DNA of 64,000 bases from Candidatus Mikella endobia. GTDB taxonomy: Bacteria; Pseudomonadota; Gammaproteobacteria; Enterobacterales; Enterobacteriaceae. Position numbers and translations under genes: made by a program. Shown here one piece after another: positions 11,769 through 24,559 of the stretch. The notes below the pieces were generated by a model, which saw only the letters and a program-made list of their open reading frames with translations, searched no databases and was not told the origin of the DNA. Position 1 is the stretch's first letter. Every line of letters starts with the position of its first letter. The stretch lies in assembly GCF_900048045.1 (NCBI RefSeq), contig NZ_LN999831.1, positions 1-64,000 on the forward strand. The letters are read 5' to 3'.

Positions 11769-12674
11769 ATGCTCGATTTTAATCTAAAAACTTTCCAAGG
11801 ATTAATTCTAACTCTTCAGGAATATTGGGTACGGTATGGTTGTACACTAGTTCAGCCACTAGATATCGAAGTAGGTGCTGGCACATCCCATCCCATGACT
11901 TGTTTGCAAGCACTGGGACCAGAACCTATTGCTACTGCTTATGTACAGACTTCTCGTCGTCCTAAAGATGGACGCTACGGGGAAAATCCTAATCGTTTGC
12001 AGCATTATTATCAATTTCAGGTTATAATGAAACCTTCTCCAGAAAATATCCAAGAATTATATCTGGATTCTCTAAATAATTTTGGTTTGGATCTCAAAAT
12101 TAATGATATACGTTTCGTAGAAGATAACTGGGAAAATCCTACATTAGGAGCTTCTGGTATTGGTTGGGAAGTATGGTTAAATGGTATGGAAGTTACGCAA
12201 TTAACTTATTTTCAGCAAGTAGGAGGTCTAGAGTGTCGTCCTGTTACAGGAGAAATTACTTATGGACTTGAACGTTTAGCTATGTCTTTGCAAGATGTCG
12301 ACAACGTTTATGATTTGGTATGGAGCGATGGAATATTAGGTCGTATAACTTACGGTGACTTATTACATCAAAACGAAGTAGAACAATCAACATATAATTT
12401 TGAATATGCTGATATTGATTTTTTATTTTATTGTTTTGAACAGTACGAAAAAGAGGTAAAAAACTTGCTCTCTTTAGAAAATCCTTTACTGTTGCCGGCT
12501 TATGAGCGTATCCTCAAGGCCGCGCATAGTTTTAATTTGTTAGATGCCCGTAAAGCCATTTCAGTTACAGTACGCCAATGCTATATTTTACGAATTCGCA
12601 CACTAACTAAATCTGTAGCGGAAGCTTACTATGCTTCAAGAGAAGCGCTAGGATTCCCTAGGTGCCACAAATAA
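11769..12674 (+). CDS. glyQ: Glycyl-tRNA synthetase alpha subunit
   Basis: Catalytic subunit of the tetrameric bacterial glycyl-tRNA synthetase. It has 301 residues (E. coli 303). Class II features are visible: [11 protein letters not shown] near 37-47, [17 protein letters not shown] near 64-80 (motif 2 region), and [15 protein letters not shown] near 158-172 (motif 3). It is separated by 15 bases from glyS and surely cotranscribed with it. Confidence 0.97.
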   Translation: MLDFNLKTFQGLILTLQEYWVRYGCTLVQPLDIEVGAGTSHPMTCLQALGPEPIATAYVQTSRRPKDGRYGENPNRLQHYYQFQVIMKPSPENIQELYLDSLNNFGLDLKINDIRFVEDNWENPTLGASGIGWEVWLNGMEVTQLTYFQQVGGLECRPVTGEITYGLERLAMSLQDVDNVYDLVWSDGILGRITYGDLLHQNEVEQSTYNFEYADIDFLFYCFEQYEKEVKNLLSLENPLLLPAYERILKAAHSFNLLDARKAISVTVRQCYILRIRTLTKSVAEAYYASREALGFPRCHK

Positions 12675-12689
12675 AAAATTAAGAGAACT

Positions 12690-14765
12690 ATGACAACAAA
12701 TAATTTTCTAGTAGAAATAGGTACAGAAGAACTGCCACCAAAAATGTTGCGTAATTTTGCTGAAACTTTTGCTAAAAATATTCACTGTGAACTTGATATC
12801 AAAAGGATTTTTCATGGAGAAATAAGTTGGTTTGCAACGCCACGTAGACTTGCTGTTAAGGTCGCTGCTATAAATGAAATACAAGAAGATAACAAGAGAG
12901 AAAATTTAGGTCCCACCTTTACACAAGCTTTTGATGCTCAAGGCAATCCTACTACAGCTGCTAAGAGATGGGCGCTGAATTGCGGCATTACTCTTAACCA
13001 TGCTGAATTTTTAATGACTAAAAAAGGAAAACAATTAATTCATTATTTTATAGTAAAGGGTAAGCCAGTGCAAGATTTATTATGTGGTATAGTTAGCAAT
13101 GCGTTAGGAAAATTATCTATTTTAAAAATTATTAGATGGAGTGATAATGATAATCAATTTATTTGGCCGTTGCGTACCGTAACGTTACTTTTAAATGATC
13201 GTCTGATTTCTGGTAATATCTTTGGTATTAAGATAGGTAGAGTTATACTTGGCCATAGATTTATGGGAGAGCAAGAAATTTTTCTTGATAACGCAAATTA
13301 TTATCCGCAAGTACTTGTTAATCGTGGAAGAGTAATGGCTGACTATTTTCAACGTAAAGAAACAATTCGACGAAATATAGAATATGCAGCTAAAAAATTT
13401 GGAGGTGTAGCTGATTTGAACGATAGCTTGTTAGAAGAAGTTACTTCATTAGTAGAATGGCCAGTTGTACTTACTGCCAGATTTGAAGAAAAGTTCTTAT
13501 CTGTACCTGCAGAGGCGCTAGTTTGTACCATGAAAAAAGACCAAAAATATTTTCCAGTATATGATAAAATTGGAAATTTATTGCCGTATTTTATATTTGT
13601 TGCTAATATTGAATCAAAAAATCCGCAGCAAATTATTGCTGGTAATGAAAAAGTAGTTCGTTCACGTTTAGCAGATGCTGAATTCTTTTTTAATAAAGAT
13701 CGTAAACAGCGACTGGAAGATCGCCTTATAGGTCTGAATTCAGTATTATTCCAAAAAAATCTGGGTACTCTACGCGATAAAAGTGAACGTGTACAATCTT
13801 TAGCAGCTTGGATAGCTAGTCGTATTGGAGCCGATGTGCAACAGGCAGCGCGAGCTGGGTTGTTATCTAAATGCGATCTAATAACTAATATGGTTTTTGA
13901 ATTTCCTGAAACACAAGGCGTTATGGGTATGCATTATGCTAGATACGATAACGAACCAGAAGCAGTAGCGTTAGCACAAAAAGAACAATATCAGCCTAGA
14001 TTTTCTGGAGATGCTCTTCCCACAACACTGGTATCTTGTGCAGTAGCTATTGCAGATAAAATGGATACTTTAATAGGAATTTTTGGTATGGGCCTTTCTC
14101 CTAGAGGAGATAAAGATCCCTTTGCACTACGCCGTATTGCTCTAGGTGTGCTACGTATTATTGTAGACAAAAAATTGTCTCTAGATCTGCAAACGCTTAC
14201 AGTAAAAACTATTAGTTTTTATGGAGATAAGTTAAACAATAATTCGGTTGTAAATGATGTTATCGATTTTATTTTGAGCCGTTTTCGTACTTGGTATTAT
14301 GCTCAGGGATACAATGTGAATATCATTAAGGCTGTTTTTGCAAGTTCTCCTACTACTTGCCTAGTAGATGTTGATGCTCGTGTACGTGCTGTTATTTCTT
14401 TTTGTTCTTTAAAAGAAGCTACAATATTAGCTGTAGTACATAAGAGAATATCGAAGATTTTAGCAAAATATGATAAACAGATAGTATCTATGGGTCTTAA
14501 TATCTCAATCCTTAAGGATCCTGCAGAAATTAATTTAGCTACCTATTTGAGTGTGATAAGTAAAAAATTACAACCATTGTTTGATACTAAACGCTATCAA
14601 GAAGTATTAATGGAGCTAGTGTCATTAAGTGAGCCTGTAGCTAATTTTTTTGATAATGTTATGGTAATAACAGAAGATAACAAGGTTAAAATTAACCGCC
14701 TAACGTTACTATCACAAATTCATAATCTGTTCTTGCAAATAGCAGATTTTTCTCTATTGCAATAG
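12690..14765 (+). CDS. glyS: Glycyl-tRNA synthetase beta subunit
   Basis: tRNA-recognising subunit of glycyl-tRNA synthetase, 691 residues (E. coli 689). The start [16 protein letters not shown] is the family signature. [10 protein letters not shown] near 50, [11 protein letters not shown] near 283 and an HD-type region with [20 protein letters not shown] near 394-413 are preserved. The anticodon-binding C-terminal domain is full length. Unlike some symbionts, the two glycine subunits remain separate. Confidence 0.97.
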   Translation: MTTNNFLVEIGTEELPPKMLRNFAETFAKNIHCELDIKRIFHGEISWFATPRRLAVKVAAINEIQEDNKRENLGPTFTQAFDAQGNPTTAAKRWALNCGITLNHAEFLMTKKGKQLIHYFIVKGKPVQDLLCGIVSNALGKLSILKIIRWSDNDNQFIWPLRTVTLLLNDRLISGNIFGIKIGRVILGHRFMGEQEIFLDNANYYPQVLVNRGRVMADYFQRKETIRRNIEYAAKKFGGVADLNDSLLEEVTSLVEWPVVLTARFEEKFLSVPAEALVCTMKKDQKYFPVYDKIGNLLPYFIFVANIESKNPQQIIAGNEKVVRSRLADAEFFFNKDRKQRLEDRLIGLNSVLFQKNLGTLRDKSERVQSLAAWIASRIGADVQQAARAGLLSKCDLITNMVFEFPETQGVMGMHYARYDNEPEAVALAQKEQYQPRFSGDALPTTLVSCAVAIADKMDTLIGIFGMGLSPRGDKDPFALRRIALGVLRIIVDKKLSLDLQTLTVKTISFYGDKLNNNSVVNDVIDFILSRFRTWYYAQGYNVNIIKAVFASSPTTCLVDVDARVRAVISFCSLKEATILAVVHKRISKILAKYDKQIVSMGLNISILKDPAEINLATYLSVISKKLQPLFDTKRYQEVLMELVSLSEPVANFFDNVMVITEDNKVKINRLTLLSQIHNLFLQIADFSLLQ

Positions 14766-14835
14766 TTTTTACTGAAATTTTTAAAAAAATTCTCTTTTCT
14801 ACCAGAATATTTTACTTTCAAAGAAAATATATTAT

Positions 14836-17397
14836 ATGTTAATTAATACTAAAGACTTAGATTCATATACTCCTATGATGCAACAATACTTAAAGTTGAA
14901 GGCTCAGTACCCAGATGCTTTGTTATTTTATCGTATGGGAGACTTTTATGAATTATTTTATGATGACGCTAAAAAAGCATCACAGTTAATGGATATTTCT
15001 CTTACTAAACGTGGCACTATTGCTGGGGAGCCTATTCCTATGGCTGGGATACCTTATCATGCAGTAGATAATTATCTGGCAAAACTAGTAGCTTTGGGAG
15101 AGTCGATAGCTATCTGTGAACAAATAGATAGTAATTTAGTTACCAAAGGTCCTGTGGAACGTCGTGTAGTACGTATTGTTACTCCTGGTACTTTAAGCGA
15201 TGAATCATTATTAAACGAACGTCAGGATAATCTTTTGGCAGCTATATGGCAAGCACCACAGGGGTTTGGTTATGCTACTTTAGATATCACTTCAGGTCGT
15301 TTCTTAATATCAGAACAAATAGATCGCGAAGTTATGGCAGCAGAATTACAGCGTACTAATCCTGCAGAGTTGCTATATCCTGAAAATTTTCAGGATATAG
15401 CGTTAATTGAACACCGACGCGGGATTCGCCGACGTCCATTATGGGATTTTGAACTAGAGACTGCCCGCCAACAACTAACTATGCAGTTTGGTACACATGA
15501 TTTAACTGGTTTTGGTATTGATCAAGCAGAGCTAGCTTTATGTGCTGCTGGTTGTTTATTACAATACACTAAAAATACTCAATGTACTTCTTTTTTACCA
15601 CATATTAACACTATTTCGTTAGAGAATAAACAAGAAATTATTCTAATGGATGCTACTACACGACGTAATCTAGAGATTACACATAATTTTAGCGGCGGTA
15701 GTAAAAATACATTAGTAGATGTTATTGATAAAACAGTTACTCCCATGGGCAGTAGAATGCTGAAACGTTGGCTGCACATGCCAATAAGAAATCTTACTAC
15801 AGTAAGTTTTCGCCAAAAAATAATTCATATTATAAATGATGAAATATCATCTTTACAGCCGTTACTGCGTCAAATTGGAGATCTTGAGAGAATTTTAGCA
15901 CGATTAGCTTTACGTTCAGCGCGTCCGCGTGATTTATCACGTATGCGTTTCGCTTTTGCACAGATTCCATCAATTAAGAATCTTTTACAGAGAAAGAAAG
16001 ATACTAATTTAAATCAATTACTTAACCGTATTGGTGATTTTGAAAAGTTGTTTGATTTGCTATCACAAGCTATTATAGAGTCTCCTCCTGTTTTAATACG
16101 TGATGGCGGAGTTATCGCTCCTGGTTATAATACAGAACTAGATGAATGGCGCAGTATTGCAACTGGAGCAACAGATTATCTAACTAATCTAGAATTGAGT
16201 GAACGTGAAAAAACTGGAATAGAGACGCTCAAAGTTGGTTTTAATACTGTACACGGTTATTTTATTCAGTTAAGTCGTAACCAAAGCCATTTAGTGCCAA
16301 GTAATTATGTTCGTCGTCAAACATTGAAAAATTCAGAACGTTATATTATTCCAGAATTAAAAAAATTTGAAAATAAAGTATTGATTGCTAAAAGTAAGGC
16401 TCTAGCTTTAGAAAAAGCTCTGTACGATAAATTATTTGATTTACTATTACCTCATTTAGCTACAATGCAGCAAAGCGCTGAGGCACTAGCAGAGTTAGAT
16501 GTTTTATGTAACTTAGCTGAGCGTGCTGAAACTTTGAATTATATTTGTCCTACTTTCGACTCTAAAACTGGGATATATATTAATGGTGGTCGTCATCCAG
16601 TAGTAGAGTGTATTTTAAAAGAACCATTTATTGCTAATTCGTTAATGTTATCTGATGAACAACGTATGCTTATTATTACCGGTCCTAATATGGGGGGGAA
16701 GAGCACTTATATGCGTCAAAATGCTTTAATTGTGCTATTAGCATATATTGGTAGTTTTGTACCCGCTGAATGTGCAATTATAGGCCCGATAGATAAGATT
16801 TTTACCAGAATAGGTGCAGCTGATGATTTAGCTTCAGGTCGTTCTACTTTTATGGTAGAAATGACAGAGACTGCTAATATTCTACACAACGCCACACATC
16901 ATAGTTTAGTATTAATAGATGAAATAGGCCGGGGCACTTCTACTTATGATGGGCTGGCGCTAGCTTGGGCTTGCGCCGAGAATTTAGCTAGCTGTATAAA
17001 ATCTCTTACTTTTTTTGCTACGCACTATTTTGAATTGACTATTCTGCCTGATCAAATAAAGAGTGTAGTCAACGTGCATCTAGACGCTATAGAATATGGC
17101 GATAAAATTGCATTTATGCACAATGTACAAAATGGAGCTGCTAATAAAAGTTATGGAATTTCTGTAGCCGAGTTAGCTGGAGTACCACGAGAAATAATTA
17201 AACGCGCACGTCAAAAACTACAAGAATTGGAAATAATTACTCAAGAAAAAACAATAAACAGCATAGAAAAATTGCCAATGTCATTATTACAGCCTGAAAA
17301 TTCTACATTAGTTAAAAAGTTGAAAGATTTAAATTTAGATAGTATTTCACCACTTCAAGCATTGAAAGTTTTGTATCAGCTTAAACAAATGTTATAA
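14836..17397 (+). CDS. mutS: DNA mismatch repair protein MutS
   Basis: Mismatch-recognition ATPase, 853 residues exactly as in E. coli. The mismatch-reading F-x-E motif (GDFYELF) is near residue 36, the Walker [14 protein letters not shown] near 615, and the Walker [17 protein letters not shown] near 691. The C-terminal tetramerisation region is present. All motifs look functional. Whether mutL and mutH remain cannot be seen here. Confidence 0.97.
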   Translation: MLINTKDLDSYTPMMQQYLKLKAQYPDALLFYRMGDFYELFYDDAKKASQLMDISLTKRGTIAGEPIPMAGIPYHAVDNYLAKLVALGESIAICEQIDSNLVTKGPVERRVVRIVTPGTLSDESLLNERQDNLLAAIWQAPQGFGYATLDITSGRFLISEQIDREVMAAELQRTNPAELLYPENFQDIALIEHRRGIRRRPLWDFELETARQQLTMQFGTHDLTGFGIDQAELALCAAGCLLQYTKNTQCTSFLPHINTISLENKQEIILMDATTRRNLEITHNFSGGSKNTLVDVIDKTVTPMGSRMLKRWLHMPIRNLTTVSFRQKIIHIINDEISSLQPLLRQIGDLERILARLALRSARPRDLSRMRFAFAQIPSIKNLLQRKKDTNLNQLLNRIGDFEKLFDLLSQAIIESPPVLIRDGGVIAPGYNTELDEWRSIATGATDYLTNLELSEREKTGIETLKVGFNTVHGYFIQLSRNQSHLVPSNYVRRQTLKNSERYIIPELKKFENKVLIAKSKALALEKALYDKLFDLLLPHLATMQQSAEALAELDVLCNLAERAETLNYICPTFDSKTGIYINGGRHPVVECILKEPFIANSLMLSDEQRMLIITGPNMGGKSTYMRQNALIVLLAYIGSFVPAECAIIGPIDKIFTRIGAADDLASGRSTFMVEMTETANILHNATHHSLVLIDEIGRGTSTYDGLALAWACAENLASCIKSLTFFATHYFELTILPDQIKSVVNVHLDAIEYGDKIAFMHNVQNGAANKSYGISVAELAGVPREIIKRARQKLQELEIITQEKTINSIEKLPMSLLQPENSTLVKKLKDLNLDSISPLQALKVLYQLKQML

Positions 17398-17544
17398 TTT
17401 TTATACAATATATAACTGTTATTAAAAATTAAATGTAAATAAAATACGTCTCTATTTTTTGTAGAAACACTTTATTGAAGTTACAGATGTTTTTCTTTTA
17501 TTTTTAAATAATTTAAACTTTACTTTGCTTACTTCTTTCAATTA

Positions 17545-19881
17545 TTAGAAAGGATTATTTTGTAGTGCTAAATGAAGAACTTCATCAATGTGCTGTACTG
17601 GATGAATATTTAAGTCTTTTATTACGTTAGTAGGCATCTCTTCTAAGTCTCTATTATTTTCAAAAGGTATAAGTACAGTTTTTATACCACCTCGATGCGC
17701 TGCTAATAGTTTTTCTTTTAAACCCCCGATAGGTAATACATACCCCCTAAGGGTAATTTCACCAGTCATAGCTATGTTAGCTTTCACAAAATTTCCGCTT
17801 AAACATGATACCATTGCAGTACAGATTGCTATTCCAGCACTGGGACCATCTTTAGGTGTCGCTCCTTCCGGAACATGTACATGAATATCGTTTTTTTCAT
17901 AAAAATTATGAATAATACCCAGTTTTTCAGCACGAGCACGTACTACAGTCATTGCTGTTTGAATAGATTCTTGCATTACTTCCCCAAGTGAACCAGTATA
18001 TATTAATTTACCTTTACCTGGAACACATGCTGTTTCAATAATCAACAGATCACCGCCAACTTCAGTCCACGCTAGACCAGTAACTTGACCCAGTATATTT
18101 TTATTTTCAGCACGACCATAATCGAAGCGCTGAACACCCAAAAACTTTTTAAGATTATCGGCACTAATAACCATATTTTTAATACTTTTATTCATTAGTA
18201 AGGTTTTTACTGTTTTACGACAAATTTTAGATATTTCTCTCTCTAAACTACGAACTCCTGATTCACGAGTATAATAACGAATTATCCCAACTAGAGCACT
18301 GTTTTCTATTTTAAGCTCGTTTGTTTTCAAAGCATTACGTTTTATTTGCTTAGATAACAGATGTTGTTGGGCAATATTAAGTTTTTCATCTTCAGTATAG
18401 CCAGAAAGACGTATAACTTCCATCCTATCTAATAGTGGCGCGGGAATATTCATGGAATTAGAAGTTGCCACAAACATTACATCAGAAAGATCATAGTTTA
18501 CTTCTAAGTAATGGTCGTTGAAAGTTACATTTTGTTCAGGATCTAATACTTCAAGTAACGCTGATGCTGGATCACCACGTATATCTGAAGACATCTTATC
18601 TATTTCGTCAAGCAAAAATAATGGATTTTTTACTCCAACTTTAGAAATTTTTTGAATTAACTTACCAGGCATAGAGCCAATATAAGTACGGCGATGTCCG
18701 CGTATTTCAGCTTCATCACGCACACCACCTAAAGCCATACGAATGTACTTACGACCTGTAGCTTTAGCTATAGACTGACCTAGAGAGGTTTTACCTACTC
18801 CAGGAGGACCTAATAAGCAAAGAATAGGTCCTTTTATTTTACTTATTCTGTTTTGTACAGCAAGATATTCTAAAATACGTTCTTTAACTTGTTCCAATCC
18901 ATAATGATCTCGATCTAAAGTTTCTTGTGCTTTAGTGAGATTTTTTTTAACTTTGCTACGCGAATACCAAGGTACCGATAGCATCCAGTCTATGTATCCC
19001 CGTACTACTGTGGCTTCTGCAGACATCGGTGACATCATTTTTAATTTTTGAAGTTCTGCTTCGGTCTTTTCACGTGCTTCTTTAGGCATTTTTGCAGTAT
19101 CTATCTTACGCTTAAAAACTTCATTTTCATCTGGTGTTTCATCCATATCACCTAATTCTTTCTGAATAGCTTTTATTTGTTCATTCAGATAGTATTCTCT
19201 TTGACTTTTTTCCATCTGTTTTTTCACACGATTGCGGATACGTTTCTCTACTTGTAGTAGATCAATTTCTGATTCCATCATCGCGATTAAGTATTCTAAC
19301 CGTTCTGTTACAGAAGTCATTTCAAGCACTGATTGTTTATCAGTTAGCTTTAGGGGTATATGAGCAGCGATAGTATCTGCGAGGCGGACAGCATCATCAA
19401 TATTATTTAATGATGTTAAAATTTCTGGAGAAATTTTTTTATTGAAACTCATATATCCTTCAAACTGATTAATAGCTGTACGTACCAATATTTTACGTTC
19501 ATTATCATTATTTATTTGGGTAGCTTCAAAATAAGCTATCTCAGCGGTAAAGTAATCCCCACAATCAGCTAAATCTTTAATACGTGCACGGGCTAAACCT
19601 TCAACTAATAATTTTACTGTGCCGTCGGCTAGTTTTAGTATTTGCAAAATGGCAGATACTGTTCCTACTAAAAACAGATCATCAATTCCAGGTTCATCAG
19701 TTGATGCTTCTTTTTGAGCTACTAGCATGATTTTTTTATCATTACCTACTGCTGCTGCTTCAAGACACCGAATAGATTTTTCCCTACCTACAAACAACGG
19801 AATTACCATATATGGATATACCACCACATCGCGTAGAGGCAATACGGGAAATTTTATACGCTTAGAACATTCGGGATTCAT
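17545..19881 (-). CDS. lon: ATP-dependent protease Lon
   Basis: Cytosolic AAA+ serine protease that removes damaged and regulatory proteins. It has 778 residues (E. coli 784). An N-terminal substrate domain (FPVLPLRDVVVYP near 11) precedes the Walker A GPPGVGKTSLGQ near 355. The catalytic serine lies in PKDGPSAG near 676 and the catalytic lysine in GGLKEKLLAAHR near 720. It follows clpX on the same strand. hupB, which follows lon in E. coli, is absent: only about 150 bases separate lon from mutS. Confidence 0.97.
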   Translation of the reverse strand: MNPECSKRIKFPVLPLRDVVVYPYMVIPLFVGREKSIRCLEAAAVGNDKKIMLVAQKEASTDEPGIDDLFLVGTVSAILQILKLADGTVKLLVEGLARARIKDLADCGDYFTAEIAYFEATQINNDNERKILVRTAINQFEGYMSFNKKISPEILTSLNNIDDAVRLADTIAAHIPLKLTDKQSVLEMTSVTERLEYLIAMMESEIDLLQVEKRIRNRVKKQMEKSQREYYLNEQIKAIQKELGDMDETPDENEVFKRKIDTAKMPKEAREKTEAELQKLKMMSPMSAEATVVRGYIDWMLSVPWYSRSKVKKNLTKAQETLDRDHYGLEQVKERILEYLAVQNRISKIKGPILCLLGPPGVGKTSLGQSIAKATGRKYIRMALGGVRDEAEIRGHRRTYIGSMPGKLIQKISKVGVKNPLFLLDEIDKMSSDIRGDPASALLEVLDPEQNVTFNDHYLEVNYDLSDVMFVATSNSMNIPAPLLDRMEVIRLSGYTEDEKLNIAQQHLLSKQIKRNALKTNELKIENSALVGIIRYYTRESGVRSLEREISKICRKTVKTLLMNKSIKNMVISADNLKKFLGVQRFDYGRAENKNILGQVTGLAWTEVGGDLLIIETACVPGKGKLIYTGSLGEVMQESIQTAMTVVRARAEKLGIIHNFYEKNDIHVHVPEGATPKDGPSAGIAICTAMVSCLSGNFVKANIAMTGEITLRGYVLPIGGLKEKLLAAHRGGIKTVLIPFENNRDLEEMPTNVIKDLNIHPVQHIDEVLHLALQNNPF

Positions 19882-20044
19882 ATAGCTAGCTCTCTCTTAG
19901 CTTAGTTTAACTTACACCATATCTTGTAAGATATGAAAAACCTGTAGTTACTAACTTTTAGGTTAACAATAAAGTACCATCTTATCTAGTATATAAGATC
20001 AAATATCTTATATTCAACAGTAGCTATTAATGAATAATATCTAG

Positions 20045-21316
20045 TTACTTATCTGATTTCTGCTGTTCTTTTTCGCTATGATTATATATCAACAACGGCT
20101 CTGACTTACCAGCAATAACTGATTCATCAATAATAACTTTCTCAACACTCTTTTTAGAAGGCAGTTCATACATTGTTTCTAGAAGAATATTTTCCATAAT
20201 AGAACGTAGACCACGTGCTCCTGTTTTTCGTACTATAGCCTTTTTAGCAATAGCTGTAATAGCTTCTGCGTGAAATTCAAGCTCTACCCCTTCCATCTTA
20301 AATAATGCTTGATATTGTTTAGTAATAGCATTCTTTGGTTCATACAGGATTTTAATTAGTGATTCTTCACTTAATTTATTTAACGTAGTTACCACAGGTA
20401 ATCTGCCAATAAATTCTGGAATAAGACCGAACTTTATGAGATCTTCTGGTTCCACTTGCGCTAATAGTTCACTTTCATTAATGGTTTTTGAGCCTTCTTT
20501 AATTGAAGCGCTAAAACCTATTCCTCTATTAGTTAGAGTTCGATGCTCGATTATATTATTTAGACCAGAAAAAGTACCTCCGCAAATAAATAGAATTTTT
20601 GAAGTATCTACTCTAATAAATTCTTGCTGAGGATGTTTTCGTCCCCCTTGTGGGGGAACTGCAGCAATAGTGCCTTCTATAAGTTTCAGAAGTGCTTGTT
20701 GAACTCCTTCTCCGGATACATCACGGGTAATGGAAGGATTATAAGATTTACGAGAAATTTTATCAATCTCATCGATATAGACAATCCCATACTGTGCTCT
20801 GTGTACTTCATAATTACATTTTTGCAGTAATTTTTGGATAATATTCTCTACATCCTCACCTACATATCCTGCTTCTGTTAGTGTAGTTGCATCAGCGATA
20901 ATAAAAGGAACATCTAAAACACGTGCAAGAGTTTCTGCTAGTAAAGTCTTACCGCTACCTGTAGGTCCAATCAATAATATATTACTCTTACCAATTTCAA
21001 TACTGTTATTTTCATTTCGTAAACGCTTATAATGGTTATATACAGCTACTGAAAGTACTTTTTGAGCTTGCTCCTGACCGATAACATAATCATTTAAATA
21101 ATTCCTTATTTCATGGGGCGTTGGCAATACTCTTCTTTCACTACGAAGTGTAACTTCTATATCTTCGCGAATAATATCATTACATAAAGCAACACATTCA
21201 TTGCATATATATACTGACTTTCCAGCGATCAGTTTCTGCACTTCATCTTGGTTTTTACTGCAGAAAGAGCAATATAGCCGCTTGTCTTCTGAAACGTTTT
21301 TGCTTTTATCTGTCAT
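20045..21316 (-). CDS. clpX: ClpX, ATPase subunit of the ClpXP protease
   Basis: Hexameric AAA+ unfoldase that feeds substrates to ClpP. It has 423 residues (E. coli 424). The N-terminal zinc domain has all four cysteines (CSFC near 16-19, CNEC near 38-41). Walker A GPTGSGKT is near 119 and Walker [10 protein letters not shown] near 180. The RGIGF pore-loop region and the [15 protein letters not shown] sensor-2 region are kept. It sits between clpP and lon in the conserved order. Confidence 0.97.
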   Translation of the reverse strand: MTDKSKNVSEDKRLYCSFCSKNQDEVQKLIAGKSVYICNECVALCNDIIREDIEVTLRSERRVLPTPHEIRNYLNDYVIGQEQAQKVLSVAVYNHYKRLRNENNSIEIGKSNILLIGPTGSGKTLLAETLARVLDVPFIIADATTLTEAGYVGEDVENIIQKLLQKCNYEVHRAQYGIVYIDEIDKISRKSYNPSITRDVSGEGVQQALLKLIEGTIAAVPPQGGRKHPQQEFIRVDTSKILFICGGTFSGLNNIIEHRTLTNRGIGFSASIKEGSKTINESELLAQVEPEDLIKFGLIPEFIGRLPVVTTLNKLSEESLIKILYEPKNAITKQYQALFKMEGVELEFHAEAITAIAKKAIVRKTGARGLRSIMENILLETMYELPSKKSVEKVIIDESVIAGKSEPLLIYNHSEKEQQKSDK

Positions 21317-21421
21317 CAGTAAAGTAAACCTCTTGTTTTTATCTTGTCTCTGGTTAAATAGATAACGTTTTTCACGTACAATTTCAATTAATAGTTAAAT
21401 AATTTAATTTTCCAGCCATCA

Positions 21422-22042
21422 TTAGACGCGCTTGCTTAACACGAAATCTACTAATCCATAGTCTACTGCCTCAGAAGCAGAAAGAAAACAATCACGTTCA
21501 GTATCTCTCTCTATTACTTCTAAAGCTTGACCTGTATGCTTAGCCATTAATTGATTCATTTTATCCTTAATCTCTAAGATTTCTTTAGCATGAATTTTAA
21601 TATCAGTAGCTTGTCCATAGAAACCGCCTAAAGGTTGATGAATCATTATCCGTGAATTAGGCAAACAGAAACGCTTGCCTTTTGCCCCAGCAGTTAAAAT
21701 AAAAGCGCTCATAGAGGCTGTTTGTCCCATACTAAAAGTACTTACATCAGGCTTTATAAATTGCATAGTATCATAAATTGACATTCCAGCTGTAATAACT
21801 CCACCTGGAGAATTTATATAAAGATAAATATCTTTTTCCGGACTTTCTGCTTCTAAAAACATCATCTGTGCAATAATTAAATTTGCCATATAATCTTCAA
21901 TTTTACCTGTCATGAATATAATACGTTCTTTTAACAAGCGCGAAAAAATATCGTATGAACGCTCTCCTTGTGAAGTTTGTTCTACTATCATAGGTACTAA
22001 ATACATATTAGAGGTAAAATTACTTTGTTTGTTAATGAACAT
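21422..22042 (-). CDS. clpP: ClpP protease subunit
   Basis: Serine peptidase forming the double heptamer degraded-protein chamber used with ClpX. It has 206 residues (E. coli 207). The nucleophile lies in GQTASMSAF near 107-115 and the catalytic histidine in MIHQPLGG near 134. The third member, the aspartate of [11 protein letters not shown], is also present. The usually invariant glycine after ASM is serine here, a small oddity next to the active serine. The dead tig gene lies directly upstream. Confidence 0.96.
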   Translation of the reverse strand: MFINKQSNFTSNMYLVPMIVEQTSQGERSYDIFSRLLKERIIFMTGKIEDYMANLIIAQMMFLEAESPEKDIYLYINSPGGVITAGMSIYDTMQFIKPDVSTFSMGQTASMSAFILTAGAKGKRFCLPNSRIMIHQPLGGFYGQATDIKIHAKEILEIKDKMNQLMAKHTGQALEVIERDTERDCFLSASEAVDYGLVDFVLSKRV

Positions 22043-22059
22043 ATTGTATCCTATAGAGG

Positions 22060-23620
22060 TAGGTTAATTGCTGTTATATGTTAAAATGTCACTCATTAGT
22101 TCAACACCTGTGAATATACATTTAGTATATAGTAATTTTTATTTATTTGTTTTGTTGATAGCGCTTGCTATATTAGTTTTATTTAATTACATAAATGTTG
22201 AGCTAAAAATAGGTTGTGCTAATTGTATTAGTTTTATTAGCGTAGATATAGCTTTAATAACAAATATATCATAAAACTATAATCCCGCTGGAAGGAGTAA
22301 ATTTATGTTGGTGACGTCAGGGAGGTCTTGCTGATTAGAATCCAAACACTATTGATTTCTAACGCAATAGTATATAAATTACTGCTAGCGATAATATTAT
22401 TACTGTAATTGTAAACAATTACAACAAATTATGCTTCACCAAAGATACCTCGCGATAGAAGAAAATGCATATTTTCGACCCACATTTTACTTATCCTAAG
22501 TAAAAACAATAACTTGTTAGGTAGACTCCTTTTCTATATAAAATAGATGATATCTTACTGTAGTAATTAATTTATCAAAAAATAACCTAGATACGCAAGA
22601 TAAAAATAACCCACACTATCTTTAAATTTCTTAAGTGCTATCAAGTTACTGATTTTTGTTTTTATTTATAAATACGCATATAAAAAAGCACATAAGAACT
22701 TAAAAAGTATCATAGTTAACAATGGGAGTGTTTAGTGTTTTTTTTCTAATATCTAGTATCCATAAATTAAATGGTACTAAAGCTTGAATTCGATTTACCT
22801 ACCTATCCACTCAATCCAATACAGCTGTTCCGCTTGTTGGATGCACGGCACACACTATATATTCTCAAGTAGCATATATGCTCTATTGACTGGAGAGGTT
22901 TGGTCCCCAGAAACATGAAATATTTATTATTGGTACTGAGATTAATACTTTATTTTTATGGATGAAATGTTAGTTCTTGCATCTAGATTTTCTTTATTTT
23001 TTGAGGAAACAATTCTCTAATCCAGTAGTTGGTATTGGATAATATTTGCATGTAGAACGGTAAAATAAGATAGTGATAATACTGTTGTTTCGTAATTCTT
23101 TCATTATTTTGGGGATACTAAAAAATATAAACAACTATAAATAGTTGTATACGTTATTATTTTATTAGATTTTATCTTAAGTATGCAGATATTAATCTAT
23201 TCACTAACTATACGTTGATATTATAATTTACAATTAGCACGATAAACACCTTTATCGTCGTTTTCACTAATTAAGAAGAAGTAGTTACGTTTTTTATTAT
23301 CTGAATAACAGCGCTTGAAAAACCACTTTATAACGATACTTCAAACCAGGAATATAGACGTAAAATTGAATAAATTTATCAACAAACCTGTACAAGCATA
23401 AGAACCAATTTTTACTCTAGCATCTAGAGTAACTCTATTCTATTAAAGTGTTACCATTCCTGCTTTGTTTTTATTATCATCACATATGCAGTAAGCTCTA
23501 TTAGGAGAGCTAAACTGAAGATAAATAAATATCAAGCAAAGCAGTAAAAGTTGTAGTCATTTCTTTAACATAACAACCACCAAGATTAAATAGTATGCAA
23601 AATAGTTCTCAGTTACTAGT
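22060..23620 (-). pseudogene. tig: Degraded trigger factor gene (tig)
   Basis: In E. coli tig precedes clpP. Here the space upstream of clpP has no open frame but carries trigger factor traces on the minus strand. The clearest is VYIPGLKYRYKVVFQAL at 23301-23359, which matches the TYVPG...YSVEFEVYPEV part of the PPIase domain. A weaker IQQAEQLYW trace near 22840 matches the RRQAAQRFG helix, and a C-terminal VELMSDI trace lies near 22090. Stops and frameshifts run throughout. Boundaries are approximate. The ribosome-bound chaperone role is presumably left to DnaK/DnaJ. Confidence 0.65.
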
Positions 23621-24181
23621 GCTGAGTAAGATAAATATGTTGTCATAAGAAATAGTGTGTGATTATTTTTATTAGCCTAGTAAGTTTCTATGATTTATTT
23701 TTATGTATCGTTATTTACTAACTAAAAAAGTAGTTATTTTAAATAATTTTATCTTTATTAAAAAATTTATAGATATTTTTAGTATCTAATTAAGTCTTTC
23801 AATATGTACTAGATACAACTGAAAAAGAGATTCAATAAAAATTAACTAATCTATTTTCCTAATAGCAAGCAATATATAGTTTTCATATAAAAAATCATAC
23901 AAACATCGCTCTTAAATAAAATTTAGCTAAAATACATAAGATTGCTTATCTAACAGAAAAATTATAGTAATAAAAAATTATCGAACAACATAAATATGTT
24001 ACCAACTCAGTAATTAGTAATAATTTAATTACTTATCAAGATTCAAAATCTATGCTTAAAATGTTTTAAGAGACTTTAAATTTTTTATTATCAAAGCTAA
24101 GTTTATTTAGTTACTATTAAGTATGTTTTCATATGGAAATTAAAGTTAAGTAAATTAAAGTACAGTTTATATTATTAAAAA
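23621..24181. other. Gene-free AT-rich stretch
   Basis: About 560 bases between the tig remnant and tRNA-Thr. bolA could have been here by E. coli order, but I recognised no trace of it or any other gene. Confidence 0.45.
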
Positions 24182-24257
<76 letters not shown>

Positions 24258-24484
24258 ATGATAAACATCACAAACAATAAACATCTGAAATTAAAAAGTC
24301 AATTAACCCCTAATAATTAATCTTATTATATTAGTTTAAATTATTATTAAACCATGTTTTCTTGGTTATTCTCATTTATGTTATATTTTTCTGGGTTTAC
24401 CTTTACCACCTTGATGCATGAAAGCATGACCCTATTTTATAGGCGTCTTACTTTGTGAAACTTGAAATAATCGGTTAGCAAAAA
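24258..24484. other. Upstream region of dnaK
   Basis: About 230 bases between tRNA-Thr and the dnaK promoter with no gene. A second CTTGAAA lies just upstream near 24462, without a convincing -10 partner. Confidence 0.45.
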
Positions 24485-24512
24485 CTTGAAAAGTTTATTT
24501 TAGGACGCATAT
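24485..24512 (+). promoter_or_regulatory. Sigma-32 heat-shock promoter of dnaK-dnaJ
   Basis: CTTGAAA (24485-24491) matches the sigma-32 -35 consensus perfectly. ACGCATAT (24505-24512) matches CCCCATNT at six of the eight positions, with a 13-base spacer. The place, about 50 bases before the dnaK start, fits. This implies that a heat-shock sigma factor is still encoded elsewhere. Confidence 0.65.
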
Positions 24513-24559
24513 CAGATTTATAACCACAACAAAATTAAACTTTTAGTGGAGATGTTTAG

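Noticed and set aside
22068..22274. 68-codon hydrophobic open frame upstream of clpP
   Set aside because: It lies antisense to the eroded tig C-terminus. A hydrophobic run is expected by chance from AT-rich sequence.
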